From the NCBI GenBank assembly GCA_026393985.1, contig JAPKZB010000056.1, positions 1-64,000 of the forward strand: 64,000 nt of DNA. Direction: 5' to 3'. The translations under genes and the position numbers were made by a program. Every line of letters begins with the position of its first letter. The first letter of the stretch is position 1. Below are positions 56,362-64,000 of the stretch, one piece after another. Under the pieces are notes generated by a model. It was not told where the DNA came from. It worked only from the letters and a program-made list of their open reading frames with translations, and made no database searches. This stretch comes from Acidobacteriota bacterium. Lineage in GTDB: Bacteria; Acidobacteriota; Terriglobia; Bryobacterales; Bryobacteraceae.

Positions 56362-57495
56362 ATGATTCTCTACGCTCTTTTTCTGCTGCTGACGTGGGAT
56401 GTGACGAAGCTGTTCGAGACGCCGCGGGTTTTTCCGGCCGAGACAGCGGAGCCGGGGGTGAAGGCGCTGTACTACGAGTCGGTGCCGTGGCGGGGCAAGC
56501 CGACGCGGGTGTTTGCCTACTACGGCGCGCCGGCGGGGAAGAAGCTACCGGCGATGGTGCTGATCCACGGCGGCGGAGGGACGGCGTTTGCCGAGTGGGT
56601 GCGGATGTGGAACGCGCGGGGCTACGCCGCGATTGCGATGGACACGGGGGGCATGACGCCGGAGCGGGCGGCGGCGGATAAGCTATGGAACCCGGCGCGG
56701 GCGCACCACGAAGGGGGCGGGCCGGCGGGGTGGGGCGGGTTCAACGCCGTCGACGAACCGAAGGAAGACCAGTGGACTTACCACGCCGTGGCGGCGGCCG
56801 TACGCGGGCATTCGCTGCTGCGGAGCATGCCGGAGGTGGACCCGGAGCGGATCGGGGTGACGGGGATTTCCTGGGGCGGCTACCTGACGAACATCGTGGC
56901 GGGGATTGACGGACGGTTCCGGTTCGCGGCGCCGGTGTACGGATGCGGGTATCTGGGCGAGGATTCGGCGTGGCTCAAGAACTTCGCGGAGATGGGTCCG
57001 GAGCGGGCGGCGAAGTGGCTGGGGTGGTGGGACCCGTCGGCGCACCTGGCGGGGGCGAAGATGCCGATGCTGTGGGTGACGGGGACGAACGACTTTGCCT
57101 ATCCGCTGCCGTCGCTGCGGAAATCGTACCGGCTGCCGGCGGGGCCGCGGACGCTGGCGGTGCGGGTGCGGATGAAGCACGGGCACCCGGACGGGGCGAA
57201 GCCGGAGGAGATTTTCGCGTTTGCCGGGGCGATGCTGCGCAAGGAGCCGGCGCTGGCGCGGGTGGTGGCGGCGGAGCGGGACCGGGTGAAGTTTCGGGGC
57301 CGGATTGTGAAGGCGGAGCTGAACTACACGAAGGCGGGGGGCAAGTGGCAGGAGCGGGAGTGGGTCAGCGTGCCGGCGGAGATCCGCGGGAAGACGGCGC
57401 GGGCGGCGGTTCCGGAGGGGGCGACGGCGTGGTACTTCAATCTGTTTGATGCGCAGGGCCGGGTGGTAAGTTCGGAGCACTTCGAACGAAAGTAA
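56362..57495 (+). CDS. Alpha/beta hydrolase (acetyl-xylan-esterase-like)
   Basis: A 377-aa exported hydrolase with a leader ([13 protein letters not shown]). The catalytic elbow is GISWGGYLT (Ser nucleophile), preceded by oxyanion segment [11 protein letters not shown], with a downstream Asp in [10 protein letters not shown] and His in KHGHPDG. Resembles AXE1/dipeptidyl-peptidase-like esterases acting on carbohydrate esters. Its C-terminal domain ([25 protein letters not shown]) is a small beta-sandwich. It overlaps the convergent MFS gene by 59 bp. Confidence 0.85.
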   Translation: MILYALFLLLTWDVTKLFETPRVFPAETAEPGVKALYYESVPWRGKPTRVFAYYGAPAGKKLPAMVLIHGGGGTAFAEWVRMWNARGYAAIAMDTGGMTPERAAADKLWNPARAHHEGGGPAGWGGFNAVDEPKEDQWTYHAVAAAVRGHSLLRSMPEVDPERIGVTGISWGGYLTNIVAGIDGRFRFAAPVYGCGYLGEDSAWLKNFAEMGPERAAKWLGWWDPSAHLAGAKMPMLWVTGTNDFAYPLPSLRKSYRLPAGPRTLAVRVRMKHGHPDGAKPEEIFAFAGAMLRKEPALARVVAAERDRVKFRGRIVKAELNYTKAGGKWQEREWVSVPAEIRGKTARAAVPEGATAWYFNLFDAQGRVVSSEHFERK

Positions 57496-58717
57496 CGAGG
57501 GCGAGGGTGGCGAGCAGGGGGACGGCCGAGGCGGCGAGCAGGACCGGGGCGAAGGAGTAGCGGTCCGAGACGATGCCGGTGAGCAGGGTGGCGGCGATGG
57601 TGCCGATGCCGGCGCCGGTGCCGCTGAGGCCGCTGACGGAGGCGACGCTCGGCGAGGGGTAGAGATCGCCGGGGAGGGCGAGGACGATGGTGGAGAAGGC
57701 GGCGTAGGAGAGCGTGGCGAGGGCGAAGAAGCCGATCATCGAAACGTAGGAGTCGAACAGGACGGCACCGGCTAGCGTGGACATGCCAAGGCCGGAGACG
57801 ATGGCGACGAGGCGGCGGGAGCGGAGGGTGGTCCAGCCGCGGCGGATGAGGATGCTGGAGATGCCGCCGCCGGCGAAGTTGCCGATATCGGCGGCGAGGA
57901 AGGGGATCCAGAAGGCGAGGAGGCTCTGTTCGGGCTGGTAGCCTTTGGCGACGAGATAGATGGCGAACCAGTCGGTGATGAGGTACCAGACGGGGTCGGT
58001 GAGGGCTTTGGACAGGACGATGCCCCAGGTTTGGGGGAGGCGGAGGAGGATGCCGTAGGGGAGGGGCGGGGCGTCGGTGGCCGCGGTGCTGGAACGGTTC
58101 GTGAGGATGTCGGCGCGTTCGGCGGGGGAGAGGCGGGGGTGGGATTCGGGGGGGTGGTAGAGCCAGCGGAACAGGGGGATCCAGAGCAGGCCGAGGCAGC
58201 CGGTGACGAAGAAGGCGGGGCGCCAGTCGTTGAAGACGTGATAGACGCTGTAGACGAGCAGGGGGGCGATGGCGCCGCCGAGAGCGGAGCCGGAGTCGTA
58301 GAGGGCGACGGCCCAGCCGGTTTCGCGGCGGGGGAACCATTGGGCGACGGTTTTGGCGGCGCCGGGCCAGTTGGCCGATTCGCCGGCGCCGAGCAGGAAG
58401 CGGCAGGCGGCGAGGCTGGCGAGACCCTGGGCGAAGCCGGTGGCCATGGCGGAGAAGGAGTAGAAGGCGACGGCGAGGGGGAGGCCGCGGCGGAGGCCGA
58501 TGCGGTCGAGAAAGCGGCCGGAGAGCGACTGGCCGACGGCGTAGGCGACGCGGAAGGCGACGATGAGGAGGGCGAAGGTGGTGTTGTCCCACTGGAACTC
58601 GGCCTTGATGTAGGGGGCGAGGACGGAGAGGGTCTGGCGGTCGATGTAATTGATGACCGTTGACAGGAAGAGAGCGGCTCCGATGTACCAGCGGAGGCGG
58701 AGGATAGGCTGCGGCAT
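57437..58717 (-). CDS. MFS transporter (ACS-type, hexuronate transporter-like)
   Basis: A 426-aa, twelve-helix transporter. The first helix ends with [15 protein letters not shown] and the first cytoplasmic loop has [12 protein letters not shown]. Paralogue of the transporter at 52643-53830 (same N-terminal NYIDRxTLxVLAP pattern), with [20 protein letters not shown] typical of ExuT/GarP relatives. Likely imports sugar acids. Its start is only 8 bp from that of the divergent VCBS/UnbV gene. Confidence 0.9.
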   Translation of the reverse strand: MPQPILRLRWYIGAALFLSTVINYIDRQTLSVLAPYIKAEFQWDNTTFALLIVAFRVAYAVGQSLSGRFLDRIGLRRGLPLAVAFYSFSAMATGFAQGLASLAACRFLLGAGESANWPGAAKTVAQWFPRRETGWAVALYDSGSALGGAIAPLLVYSVYHVFNDWRPAFFVTGCLGLLWIPLFRWLYHPPESHPRLSPAERADILTNRSSTAATDAPPLPYGILLRLPQTWGIVLSKALTDPVWYLITDWFAIYLVAKGYQPEQSLLAFWIPFLAADIGNFAGGGISSILIRRGWTTLRSRRLVAIVSGLGMSTLAGAVLFDSYVSMIGFFALATLSYAAFSTIVLALPGDLYPSPSVASVSGLSGTGAGIGTIAATLLTGIVSDRYSFAPVLLAASAVPLLATLALVTFVRSAPNLPPGPAHQTD

Positions 58718-58725
58718 CTGCTCGT

Positions 58726-60315
58726 GTGAAGATAGCGCATATGTGGATGGTGTTGGTTCTCGCCTCGCTGGTGGACGTTTCGGCGGGGAGCGGGTTGACG
58801 GCGAAACTGGAGAACGGGGTGACGCCGGAGAAGCATCTGCCGGAGACGATGGTGGGCGGGGTGGCGCTGTTGGACTATGACCGGGACGGGAAGCTGGACG
58901 TGTTTTTGGCCAATGGCGCGCCGCAGCCGAGCCTGCGCAAGGACGGGCCGCGGTATTGGAACCGGCTGTACCGGAACACGGGGGGCGGCAAGTTTGTCGA
59001 CGTGACGGAGCGGGCGGGTTTGCAGGGGGTGGGGTTCGACGTGGGGGCGGCGGCGGGGGATTTTGACAACGACGGGTTTCCGGATCTGTTCGTGGCCGGG
59101 GTGCGGAACAATACGCTCTATCGGAACCGGGGGGACGGCACGTTTGCCGAGGTGACGGCGCGGGCGGGGCTGCGGGGGACAGGCAAGTGGGCGGTGGCAG
59201 GGGGATGGTTCGATATGGACGCGGACGGGGACCTGGATCTGTTCGTGGTGAACTACGTGCAGTGGGACCCGGCGCGGGAGTTGGCGTGCGGGGAGAAGGT
59301 ACGGACCTACTGCCATCCGAAGCACTACGCGCCGGAGCCGAATACGCTCTACCGGAACAACGGGGACGGGACGTTTACCGACGTTTCGGCCGAGAGCGGG
59401 ATTGCGGCGCACGCGGGCAAGGGGATGGGCCTGGCGTTTGGCGACGCGGACGGGGACGGGCGGCTGGACGTGCTGGTGACCAACGACACGGTGCCGAATT
59501 CGCTGTTCCGCAACGAGGGGGGCGGACGGTTTCGCGAGATGGGGGGGCCGGCGGGGGTGGCGTTCAACGACGACGGGCGGGCGCTGTCGGCGATGGGGGT
59601 GGACTTTCGGGACTGGGACAACGACGGGCGGGAGGACCTGTTCATTACGGCGTTGACGAACGAGACGTTTCCGCTGTTCCGCAACGCGGGCCAGGGGCAG
59701 TTCAGCGACCGGACGTACGCGAGTCAGGTGGCGCGGGCGACGCTGCCTTTGAGCGGGTGGAGCGCGGGGATTTTTGATTTTGACAATGACGGATGGAAGG
59801 ATCTGTTCGCGGCGTGCGCGGATGTGCAGGACAATACGGAGGCGTATTCGGAGCGGCGGTCGCGGCAGGCGAATCTGCTGCTGCGGAACGGGGGAGACGG
59901 GCGGTTTGCGGGCGAGGCGGTGGGGCGGGCGGCGATGCACCGGGGGGCGGCGTTTGGGGATGTGGACGGGGATGGGCGCGTGGATGTGGTGGTGACGCGG
60001 ATTGGGGAGGCTCCGTTGTTGCTGAAGAACTCCGGGGGCGCGGGGCGGCATTGGCTGGGGGTGCGTTTGCGGGGGACGCGGAGCAACCGGGAGGGGATAG
60101 GGGCGGTGGTGACGGTGACGGACGGCAAGGAGCGGCGGCAGTGGAACCGGGTGACGACGGCGGTGGGGTATGCGAGCGCGAGTGAGGCGGTGGCGCATTT
60201 TGGATTGGGGGCCGAGGGGGAGGTGAGCGCGGTGGAGGTACGGTGGCCTTCGGGGGTGGTGCAGAGGTTGGGGGCGACGCGGGGGGATCGTTACTTGGAG
60301 CTGGTGGAGCCCTGA
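58726..60315 (+). CDS. VCBS/FG-GAP repeat protein with ASPIC/UnbV domain
   Basis: A 529-aa exported protein. A short leader ([15 protein letters not shown] after GTG-KIAH) is followed by FG-GAP/VCBS calcium-binding repeats with DxDxDG cores: [77 protein letters not shown], seven in all. The C-terminus is ASPIC/UnbV ([23 protein letters not shown] and [10 protein letters not shown]). These CRTAC1-like proteins are secreted and probably bind surfaces or glycans. It overlaps the convergent TPR gene by 25 bp. Confidence 0.93.
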   Translation: MKIAHMWMVLVLASLVDVSAGSGLTAKLENGVTPEKHLPETMVGGVALLDYDRDGKLDVFLANGAPQPSLRKDGPRYWNRLYRNTGGGKFVDVTERAGLQGVGFDVGAAAGDFDNDGFPDLFVAGVRNNTLYRNRGDGTFAEVTARAGLRGTGKWAVAGGWFDMDADGDLDLFVVNYVQWDPARELACGEKVRTYCHPKHYAPEPNTLYRNNGDGTFTDVSAESGIAAHAGKGMGLAFGDADGDGRLDVLVTNDTVPNSLFRNEGGGRFREMGGPAGVAFNDDGRALSAMGVDFRDWDNDGREDLFITALTNETFPLFRNAGQGQFSDRTYASQVARATLPLSGWSAGIFDFDNDGWKDLFAACADVQDNTEAYSERRSRQANLLLRNGGDGRFAGEAVGRAAMHRGAAFGDVDGDGRVDVVVTRIGEAPLLLKNSGGAGRHWLGVRLRGTRSNREGIGAVVTVTDGKERRQWNRVTTAVGYASASEAVAHFGLGAEGEVSAVEVRWPSGVVQRLGATRGDRYLELVEP

Positions 60316-61022
60316 AGGGCGAGGGCGGAGTGGCGGGCGGCCTGGGTGGGGTCGCCGAGGCGGTGGTAGACGCGGCTGAGGAGGCCGTGGGCTTCGGCGT
60401 AGGCGGGCGCGAGGGAGACGGCGTTGCGGAGGGCTTCGGCGGCGGGGGCCCACTGCTCCTGCTGGGCGAGGGCGCGGCCGAGCTGGTAGTGATAGGGGGC
60501 CAGACGCTGGTAGGCCGGGGGCGCGGCGCGGAGGAGGGCGAGCGCATCGGCGAGGCGGCCCTGGCGGGTGAGAAACGCGGCGAGGCTGAGACGGGGGTCG
60601 GGGTCGGCGGGGGATTCTGAGAGCTTCAGGGCTTGGCGGAAGGCGGCTTCGGCGGAGTTCTGGCCGAGCGCGTCGAGGGCCTGGCCGCGGGCGGTGAGGC
60701 CGCGGGCGGAGGGGGGAGCGGGGTCGCGGTCGAGGGCGGCGAGGGAGTCGGCGAAGCGGTCGAGTCCGTAGAGGGCGCGGGCCCAGAAGTAGCAGGCGTC
60801 GGGTTCACGGGGGTTGGCGCGGCAGGCGCGGGCGAGGAGGGGTTCGGCGCGGCGGGTATCGCCGAGGGCGGCATAGACGATGCCGAGGGATTTGGCGCAG
60901 AAGGGGCCGGGGTCCGTTTGGACGGCGGCTTCGAGGAGCTGGCGGGCGGGTTCGAGTTGGCCCTGGCGGAAGAGGGCGGCTCCCTGTTCGCAGGGGGTGA
61001 GGAGGAGGAGGAGGGCGATCAT
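60291..61022 (-). CDS. TPR-repeat protein
   Basis: A 243-aa protein of tetratricopeptide units: [118 protein letters not shown] very short hydrophobic start (IALLLLLTPC) may be a lipoprotein signal (LTPC). Start ATG overlaps the helicase stop by 4 bp, so it is translated after the helicase. Role unknown; scaffolding. Confidence 0.85.
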   Translation of the reverse strand: MIALLLLLTPCEQGAALFRQGQLEPARQLLEAAVQTDPGPFCAKSLGIVYAALGDTRRAEPLLARACRANPREPDACYFWARALYGLDRFADSLAALDRDPAPPSARGLTARGQALDALGQNSAEAAFRQALKLSESPADPDPRLSLAAFLTRQGRLADALALLRAAPPAYQRLAPYHYQLGRALAQQEQWAPAAEALRNAVSLAPAYAEAHGLLSRVYHRLGDPTQAARHSALALQGSTSSK

Positions 61023-63541
61023 TTGGGGAAGCCCGGGAGGTGGCGGAGGAAGCGGCTGGGTTCCTGCAGGCGGCCGAAGGCGTTCTGGCGGTGCCAGGTG
61101 AAGAGCAGCCGGCGGCGGGCGCGGCTGGCGCCGACGTAGAAGAGGCGATGTTCTTCGGCGAGGCGGCCCTCTTTTTGGGCGAGCCAGGCGGGGAACTCGT
61201 TGTCGGTGGCGGCGGCGAGGATGACGGTGGGGAATTCGAGGCCTTTGGCCTGGTGGACGGTGAGGAGGAGGACGCGGTCTTCCTGGTGGAGGTAGCGGTC
61301 GGCGTCGTTGCCGAGGGAGGCGATTTGGAGCACCTCTTCGATGGCCTGTTCGGGGGGGAGGGAGGGATCGTCGTAGCGCTCGAACATAGCGCAGAGGTCG
61401 ACGAGGTTCTGGACGCGGACTTCGCCGTTGTCCTGCTTGCGGTACCAGTCGACGAGGCCGGAGGCGGCGAGGATTTCGCCGAGGGTTTCGTGGGGGCGGC
61501 GGCCGAGGGCGGCGGTGCGCCAGTCGGCGAGTTGGCGGGCGAGGGGGGCGAAGTGGCTGCCGTGGGCAGCGATGGCTTCGCGGCGCTGGAGGGCGTGTTC
61601 GCGCAGGGGGACGATGAGGCGGGCGGTGAGCTGGGCGGTGGCGAGGACATCGCCGAGGGCCTGGTGGGCGTTGACGAGGGGGATGCCTTTGGTGGCGCAG
61701 ATGTCGCCGAGGCGGTAGGAGGGGAGGGTTTGGAAGCGGCGGGTGATTTCGAGGGTGTCGAACCAGCGGGTGGGGAGGCAGTTGGGGAGCATCTCACGGC
61801 GGAGGGCGGCTTCGACGGTGCGGATATCGAAGACGACGTTGTGGCCGACCAGGACGCAGCCGGCGATGAAGCGGGAGAAGGCTTCGAGGGCTTCGAGGGG
61901 GGCGACGCCGTGCTGTTTGAGATGGGCGTCGGAGTAGCCGTGGATGGTTTCACTGAGGCCGACGGGGCCGCGGGGGCGGACGAGGAGTTGGAGACGAGCC
62001 TGTTCGCCATCGGCGCCGGTGCGGATGGCGGCGAGGTCGACGATTTCGTTGTTGGCGGTGTCGATGCCGGTGGTTTCGGTATCGAAGACGACGACGCGGT
62101 TTTCGGCCCAGGCATCGAGGAGAGGCTGGTAGGGGTCGCCGTGGAGGTGGGTGGGGTGGTCGGCGAAGTCGGTGAGGCGGAGGCAGAGGTTGCGGGGGAG
62201 GGTGCGGATTTTTTCGAGGGTAGCCGGGCCGATGCCTTTGGGGGGGCGTTGGAGGACGCGGCGGAGGCTGTTGCCGTCGTAGGGGTTGCGGATGAGGCGG
62301 AGGTGGGCGACGGCGTCGCGGACTTCGGCGCGGTGGAAGAAGCGGAACTGTTCGGCGAGGAAGTGGGGGATGCCGGCTTCGACGAAGGCTTCCGAGATGT
62401 TCATGGCAGCGTTGTTGCTGCGGGTGAGGATGGCGATGTCGCGCCAGGCGCACTGGTCTTCGGCGCGGAGGGAGATGGCACGGCGGGCGAGCCAGTGGGC
62501 TTCGGTGGCGGCGGTTTGGGCTTCGTGGTACTCGACGGGGGGGCCGGGTTCGGCCGAGTGGCATTCGAGGGTGCCGGTGATGGCGCCGGGGCAGGACTGG
62601 ATGATGGCGCGGCAGACGTCGAGGATGTGTTCGGTGGAGCGGTAGTTGCGGACGAAGTGGATTTCGCGGACGGGGGCGAACTCGGCGCGGAAGATATCGA
62701 GGATTCTGCGGGGGTTCGAGTGGCGCCATTCGTAAATCGTTTGGTCGACATCGCCGAAGAAGGCCAAGTGGCGGGTGGGGCGGGCGAGGGAGGAGAGGAT
62801 GGCGTATTCGGGGAGGTTGGTGTCCTGGACCTCGTCGACCTGGATCCAGCGGAGGCGGTCCTGCCAGCGGGCGAGGGCGAAGCTGTTTTCGCTGAACAGG
62901 AGGCGGACCATGGAGATGAGGTCGGCGAAGTCGACGGCGTGGTTGCCGCGGATGTCGCGTTCGTACTCTTCGAGGATTTTGGCGATGGGGAAGGGCTGGT
63001 TGCGGCTCGTGTTTTTGAGATTGATGCGGTCGAGTTTGGCGCGGAAGTGTTCTTCGTAGTCGGTGTGGATGAGGCCGAGTTTGGCGTCCTGGGTGACGCC
63101 GGAGAGGAGGCCGGCGAAGCGGTCCTGGTCGTGGTGGTCGATTTCGAGGTTGCGGTTGGCGCAGACGCGGAGGGCGGCTTCGCGGCAGTCGTCGTCGTCC
63201 CAGATGACGAAGTCGCGGTCGATGCCGAGGACTTCGCTTTCGGCGCGGCAGATGATGGCGCAGAGGCCGTGGAAGGTACGGGCCTGGATGTTCTGGGCGA
63301 CGGCGCCGAGGTCGGCCTGGAGGCGTTCGCGGATTTCTTTCGAGGCGCGGTTGGTGAACGAGACGCAGAGGATGTGTTCCGGGGCGACGCCGGAGGCGAT
63401 GGCCTGGGCGGCGCGGGCGACGAGGGTGCGGGTTTTGCCGGTGCCGACGGGGGCCATGACGAGGACGGGGTCGAAGACGGCTTCGGCGGCGGCGAGTTGT
63501 TCCGGGTTCAGACCATCGAGCAGCGCGGATTTCACAGTCAC
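61019..63541 (-). CDS. UvrD/Rep-type helicase with inserted DnaQ-like exonuclease
   Basis: An 840-aa SF1A helicase. Motif I APVGTGKT (30-37), motif II DEVQD (236-240), motif III DVDQTIYEW, RNYRS (299-302), V TVHQAKGLEF (761-770), VI FYVGASRARRR (801-811). Between helicase parts, residues ~483-645 form a complete DEDDh 3'-5' exonuclease: Asp487/Glu489 in FDTETTG, Asp572 in GHNVVFD, His626 and Asp631 in NAHQALGD. Fused unwinding and proofreading-type nuclease activities suggest repair or degradation of 3' ends. Start GTG at 63541; a GTG two codons later has TAGCCT 6 nt upstream. Confidence 0.93.
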   Translation of the reverse strand: MTVKSALLDGLNPEQLAAAEAVFDPVLVMAPVGTGKTRTLVARAAQAIASGVAPEHILCVSFTNRASKEIRERLQADLGAVAQNIQARTFHGLCAIICRAESEVLGIDRDFVIWDDDDCREAALRVCANRNLEIDHHDQDRFAGLLSGVTQDAKLGLIHTDYEEHFRAKLDRINLKNTSRNQPFPIAKILEEYERDIRGNHAVDFADLISMVRLLFSENSFALARWQDRLRWIQVDEVQDTNLPEYAILSSLARPTRHLAFFGDVDQTIYEWRHSNPRRILDIFRAEFAPVREIHFVRNYRSTEHILDVCRAIIQSCPGAITGTLECHSAEPGPPVEYHEAQTAATEAHWLARRAISLRAEDQCAWRDIAILTRSNNAAMNISEAFVEAGIPHFLAEQFRFFHRAEVRDAVAHLRLIRNPYDGNSLRRVLQRPPKGIGPATLEKIRTLPRNLCLRLTDFADHPTHLHGDPYQPLLDAWAENRVVVFDTETTGIDTANNEIVDLAAIRTGADGEQARLQLLVRPRGPVGLSETIHGYSDAHLKQHGVAPLEALEAFSRFIAGCVLVGHNVVFDIRTVEAALRREMLPNCLPTRWFDTLEITRRFQTLPSYRLGDICATKGIPLVNAHQALGDVLATAQLTARLIVPLREHALQRREAIAAHGSHFAPLARQLADWRTAALGRRPHETLGEILAASGLVDWYRKQDNGEVRVQNLVDLCAMFERYDDPSLPPEQAIEEVLQIASLGNDADRYLHQEDRVLLLTVHQAKGLEFPTVILAAATDNEFPAWLAQKEGRLAEEHRLFYVGASRARRRLLFTWHRQNAFGRLQEPSRFLRHLPGFPK

Positions 63542-63575
63542 AGGCTAGCAGGAGAGCATCAGAGACGGGGAAGCG

Positions 63576-63902
63576 ATGATTGAGATTCTGGCGCTGTTTT
63601 CATTTGTGCTGATGCTAGGGCTGGTGCTGCTGGCCAAGGATTGGGCGGCGGCGTACCGGACGCGGCGGCGGCGGCGGTATCTGGACGCGCTGATGGGTCG
63701 GCTGGAGGGGCGGCCGCTGGGGGAGGCGAACGCGGCGTTGGGGGAGCCGACGGAGCTGGCGGCGGGCAGCGAGGGGCGGCTGCTGTCGGTTTGGAAGGAT
63801 CCGGCGGCGGGGGGGATTCCGGAGGCGGCGGAGTTGGTGATTGTGACGATTGTGTCGGACGCGGAGGGGCGGATTACGAAGGCGGCGTGGGAGTCGCGTT
63901 AG
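63576..63902 (+). CDS. Small membrane-anchored protein, BamE/SmpA-like tail
   Basis: A 108-aa protein with an N-terminal helix (EILALFSFVLMLGLVLLA), a basic cluster (RTRRRRR), and a soluble domain with GRLEGRPLGEANAALGEPTEL, RLLSVWKDP and VIVTIVSDAEGRITKAAW. The pattern Gly-x-Pro, then Trp in a strand, then a GxI-x-x strand resembles SmpA/BamE-type folds, but I only suggest it. GGGGA precedes the ATG. Its end overlaps the next (minus-strand) gene by 4 bp. Confidence 0.65.
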   Translation: MIEILALFSFVLMLGLVLLAKDWAAAYRTRRRRRYLDALMGRLEGRPLGEANAALGEPTELAAGSEGRLLSVWKDPAAGGIPEAAELVIVTIVSDAEGRITKAAWESR

Positions 63903-64000
63903 CTGTCTTCGACGGTGGGGTCGAAGTCTTCGAGGTCGGCGGCGTGGGCGGAGAACTGCTTGAGCGCTTTGCCGGCGGCGGTGGGGGAGAAGCCGGCGTA
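63899..64000 (-). CDS. C-terminal end of a gene continuing beyond the window
   Basis: An open minus-strand frame of 33 codons ending in TAA (63899-63901). It encodes YAGFSPTAAGKALKQFSA and then an acidic tail DLEDFDPTVEDS. Overlap with the plus-strand gene end and the absence of stops fit a real C-terminus. Too short to identify. Confidence 0.45.
   Translation of the reverse strand, partial: YAGFSPTAAGKALKQFSAHAADLEDFDPTVEDS

Noticed and set aside
1-64000. Many long open frames on the opposite strand of high-GC genes
   Set aside because: They arise from GC-rich codon bias, encode low-complexity Arg/Pro/Ala strings and have no family motifs; the genes chosen have clear domain signatures.

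Overview
The window is high-GC bacterial chromosome with short intergenic gaps and many overlapping start/stop codons. The gene families point to Acidobacteriota, most likely a Bryobacterales/Solibacter-type organism: two DUF1080 (3-keto-disaccharide hydrolase) modules, a VCBS/FG-GAP protein with an ASPIC/UnbV tail, a PEP-CTERM lectin, a PQQ-dehydrogenase remnant, many secreted hydrolases, and a MoxR/DUF58/DUF4129/DUF4350 operon. This placement is inference from gene content; there is no rRNA in the window. The + strand is G-rich under genes of both orientations, so the skew is replicative and no origin or terminus lies inside.

Layout. 1-1.0 kb: a probable IS21-type element end abutting a truncated coiled-coil gene. 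1.0-10.2 kb: secreted subtilase, ArnT-like membrane glycosyltransferase, Gfo/Idh/MocA oxidoreductase, small HNH protein, ankyrin protein, alkaline phosphatase, membrane dipeptidase and L,D-transpeptidase. 10.2-19.1 kb: ten genes joined by nine stop/start overlaps. They combine the conserved MoxR ATPase, DUF58, DUF4129, DUF4350, SpoIIM-like and RDD set with three zinc-ribbon membrane proteins. 19.2-24.2 kb: an exopolysaccharide-type cluster of membrane protein, processive GT2, membrane-anchored bactofilin-like protein and YaiO-type outer-membrane barrel, followed by a PEP-CTERM lectin. 24.2-30 kb (minus strand): radical SAM protein with a perfect 16-bp inverted repeat around its start codon, a lipoprotein-sorting-type protein, acyl-CoA dehydrogenase, a Wzm/Wzt-type ABC exporter, and DUF2752 and zinc-ribbon membrane proteins.

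30-38 kb: GatC-like and GatA-like amidase pair, a heavily decayed PQQ-dependent dehydrogenase, an SDR lacking the usual Tyr/Lys, a zincin, a DUF1080 protein, then rplU-rpmA, a strong terminator, obg, and a penicillin-binding transpeptidase. 38-47 kb: SDR, OPT-family transporter, spermidine-synthase-like membrane fusion, SDR, a metal-binding protein with a duplicated His motif, an enolase-superfamily protein and a serine hydrolase. 47.2-48.9 kb: a lower-GC, mutated two-gene cassette of an AAA ATPase and a PD-(D/E)xK-type nuclease, interpreted as a dead or dying defence-type system. 48.9-64 kb: PHP hydrolase, hydrolase-DUF1080 fusion, site-2 protease with MFS transporter, a TPR-like protein ending in CxxCH, a LytS/LytTR two-component pair, an alpha/beta hydrolase, a second MFS transporter, the UnbV protein, a TPR protein, and a UvrD-type helicase with a DnaQ-like exonuclease domain inserted in it.

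Many genes lack a Shine-Dalgarno sequence and instead have a TAnnnT-like -10 box 5-9 nt before the start codon, which suggests widespread leaderless transcription. The rplU operon and the penicillin-binding protein gene have ordinary -35/-10 promoters with leaders. No tRNA, rRNA, CRISPR array, integrase or intact transposase was seen. No gene-free stretch exceeds 300 bases apart from the pseudogene at 31.6-33.3 kb.
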